This document shows, in pieces, positions 62,588 through 64,000 of a stretch of 64,000 nucleotides of DNA. The notes under the pieces are model-generated. The model was not told the DNA's origin. It saw only the letters and a program-made list of their open reading frames with translations, and did not search any database. Position 1 is the stretch's first letter. Each line of letters opens with the position of its first letter. Where the stretch lies: positions 744,001-808,000 of the forward strand of contig CAWJPD010000003.1 of NCBI GenBank assembly GCA_963844635.1. The letters run 5' to 3'. Source of the stretch: JAJPKK01 sp963844635. Its GTDB lineage: Bacteria > Pseudomonadota > Alphaproteobacteria > Rhizobiales > Xanthobacteraceae. The translations under genes were made by a program, and so were the position numbers.

Positions 62588-64000
62588 CACTCCGCCGGGA
62601 CCAGCGTCGGCTTGACCCTCGCCGGCTTGGGCGCTCCGACGCGCAAGCGCCGGTCCGACAGCGAGAAAGCCCCACCGATGAACATGACCACGCAACCCAG
62701 CCAGATCAGCAACACCAGCGGCTTGTAATAAATGCGAACGGCGAGCGAACCGTCTGGGTTGAGGTCCCCGACGGAGATGTAGAGTTGGCTGACGCCGCGC
62801 GCCATCAGCGCCGACTCGGTCGTCACCGCGCCACGCGCGGTAAAGGTGCGCTTGGACGGCTCCATCACGCCGATGGTGTCGCCGTGACGGCGCACGACGA
62901 AGACCGCGGCCAACTCGGAATAGTTCGGCCCGGTGCGATTCACCGTGCGGTCGAAAGTCACGTCGTAGTTGTGGATCGCGATCTTTTCCCCGGGCTTGAC
63001 CGCGACGATGCGCTCGGCTCCCCATTGGGTCTCGCCGACGATGCCAAGCAGCGTGATGCCGAGACCCAGATGGGCAAATGCGGTGCCCCATGCCGAACGC
63101 GGCAGTCCGGTGGCGCGGCGCGCCACGATCGTCAACGGCATGCGCAGCAACCCGGTGCGCTCGGCGAGATCGGTGATCGCGCCCGCGATGACGAAGAGGG
63201 CGAGGCCCACGCCCAACGGCGCGAGCAAGGGGCGGCCTTCGAATACGAAGGTGGCGACGAGCCCGATCAGGGCCACCGCAAAGGCGCCGGCAAGGCGTTG
63301 CGTGACGCCGGCAAGATCGCCGCGTTTCCAGGCAAGCAGCGGCCCGAACGGGACGGCGATCAGCAGCGCGGCGAACAGCGGCCCGAAGGTCACGTTGAAA
63401 AACGGGGCGCCGACGGAAATCTTTTCGCCCGTCAGCGCTTCCAGCGCCAGCGGATAGAGCGTGCCGACAAAGACGGTTGCACAGGCCGTGCTCAGCAGAA
63501 GGTTATTGAGCACCAGCGCGCCCTCGCGCGAGACCGGCGCAAAGAGGCCGCCATGGCGCAGCATCGGGGACCGCCAAGCGAAGATTCCGAAACCGCCGCC
63601 GATGAACAGCACCAGGATCGCGAGGATGAACACGCCACGCAACGGATCGGAGGCGAAGGCGTGGACCGAAGTGAGGACGCCCGAACGGACCAGGAAGGTG
63701 CCGATCAGCGACAGCGAAAAGGTGAGGATCGACAGGAGGATGGTCCAAATCTTTAGCGCTTCGCGCTTTTCCATCACCGCGGCGGAATGCAAAAGCGCGG
63801 TGCCGACCAGCCACGGCATCAGCGAGGCGTTTTCAACCGGGTCCCAAAACCACCAGCCGCCCCAGCCAAGCTCGTAATAGGCCCAATAAGATCCCATTGC
63901 GATCCCGAGCGTCAGGCACATCCATGCCGCAAGCAGCCACGGCCGCACCCACCGGGCCCAGGCGGCATCGATGCGGCCTTCGATGAGGGCGGCGATGGCG
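62587..64000 (-). CDS. ccmF: Cytochrome c heme lyase CcmF/CycK (5' end outside window)
   Basis: About 471 C-terminal residues are present. Large polytopic protein of system I. The heme-handling WWD motif is WGGWWFWDPVENASLMPWL, with conserved TM histidines around (TALLHSAAVMEKREALK). Later come the periplasmic part WGAERIVAVKPGEKIAIHNY and VEPSKR-type loops, and a last helix ending KPTLVPAE. The frame is open to the window edge. ccmE and ccmI would be expected beyond it. Confidence 0.95.
   Translation of the reverse strand, partial: AIAALIEGRIDAAWARWVRPWLLAAWMCLTLGIAMGSYWAYYELGWGGWWFWDPVENASLMPWLVGTALLHSAAVMEKREALKIWTILLSILTFSLSLIGTFLVRSGVLTSVHAFASDPLRGVFILAILVLFIGGGFGIFAWRSPMLRHGGLFAPVSREGALVLNNLLLSTACATVFVGTLYPLALEALTGEKISVGAPFFNVTFGPLFAALLIAVPFGPLLAWKRGDLAGVTQRLAGAFAVALIGLVATFVFEGRPLLAPLGVGLALFVIAGAITDLAERTGLLRMPLTIVARRATGLPRSAWGTAFAHLGLGITLLGIVGETQWGAERIVAVKPGEKIAIHNYDVTFDRTVNRTGPNYSELAAVFVVRRHGDTIGVMEPSKRTFTARGAVTTESALMARGVSQLYISVGDLNPDGSLAVRIYYKPLVLLIWLGCVVMFIGGAFSLSDRRLRVGAPKPARVKPTLVPAE

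Overview
The window comes from a high-GC alphaproteobacterium of the Hyphomicrobiales, most like the Bradyrhizobium/Rhodopseudomonas/Xanthobacteraceae group. The evidence is gene order (trpS, usp, nfuA, tsaB, rimI, plsC, miaB, phoH, ybeY, corC, lnt, XRE regulator on one strand), an ALA-synthase hemA, a DUF6867-type gene next to livK, and dense intergenic palindromic repeats. No rRNA, tRNA or CRISPR array was seen.

Layout. 1-11.5 kb: a minus-strand housekeeping block covering translation (TrpS, MiaB, TsaB, RimI, YbeY), Fe-S delivery (NfuA) and envelope lipid/lipoprotein functions (PlsC, Lnt, CorC). 11.9-17 kb: hemA, a small unknown gene, uvrB. 17-21.3 kb: an RND efflux pair. 21.5-25.1 kb: a module of a sulfite-oxidase-like Mo protein, a VOC protein and two paralogous membrane proteins, bounded by inverted repeats. 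25.1-29.1 kb: a livHMGF ABC transporter. 29.6-35.8 kb, divergent from it: a Tat-type hydrolase, an HpaB/HpaC two-component flavin monooxygenase, an exported DxDxDG protein and a GlcD-like FAD dehydrogenase. 35.8-37.3 kb: an AT-rich patch of small broken genes. 37.4-42.8 kb: LivK, a DUF6867-type protein, an exported unknown, and an isoquinoline-1-oxidoreductase-type molybdenum hydroxylase (large and small subunits). 43-51.2 kb: a PilZ protein, parC, bpt, an RDD protein, threonine dehydratase and small exported proteins. 51.5-58.7 kb: a second exported DxDxDG protein, an exported MBL-fold hydrolase, CoxG, an SH3-like protein, a PcaD-like enol-lactonase, a TonB-like protein, an AraC/PobR-type regulator and a SnoaL-like protein. 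58.7-60.2 kb: an intact IS630-family element. 60.3-62.1 kb: a PanB-like protein and a class II aldolase. 62.1-64 kb: ccmH and ccmF (cut by the window edge).

How the genes fit together. Outside the housekeeping blocks the theme is uptake and oxidation of small organic, probably aromatic, acids: a Liv-type transporter, a flavin monooxygenase system, a molybdenum hydroxylase, an enol-lactonase and a PobR-like regulator. This is inference from families and proximity; no substrate can be read from sequence.

Caution. At least sixteen genes, including essential ones (trpS, parC, lnt, nfuA), carry one or more apparent single-base frameshifts while the protein stays well conserved in the next frame. 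Uncorrected indels in the assembly explain this better than real decay. Coordinates for those genes span the whole reconstructed gene.

The most unusual structure is a family of TA-bounded two-hairpin repeats (R1), nine full or partial copies in the window, several of which supply the stop codon of the adjacent gene.
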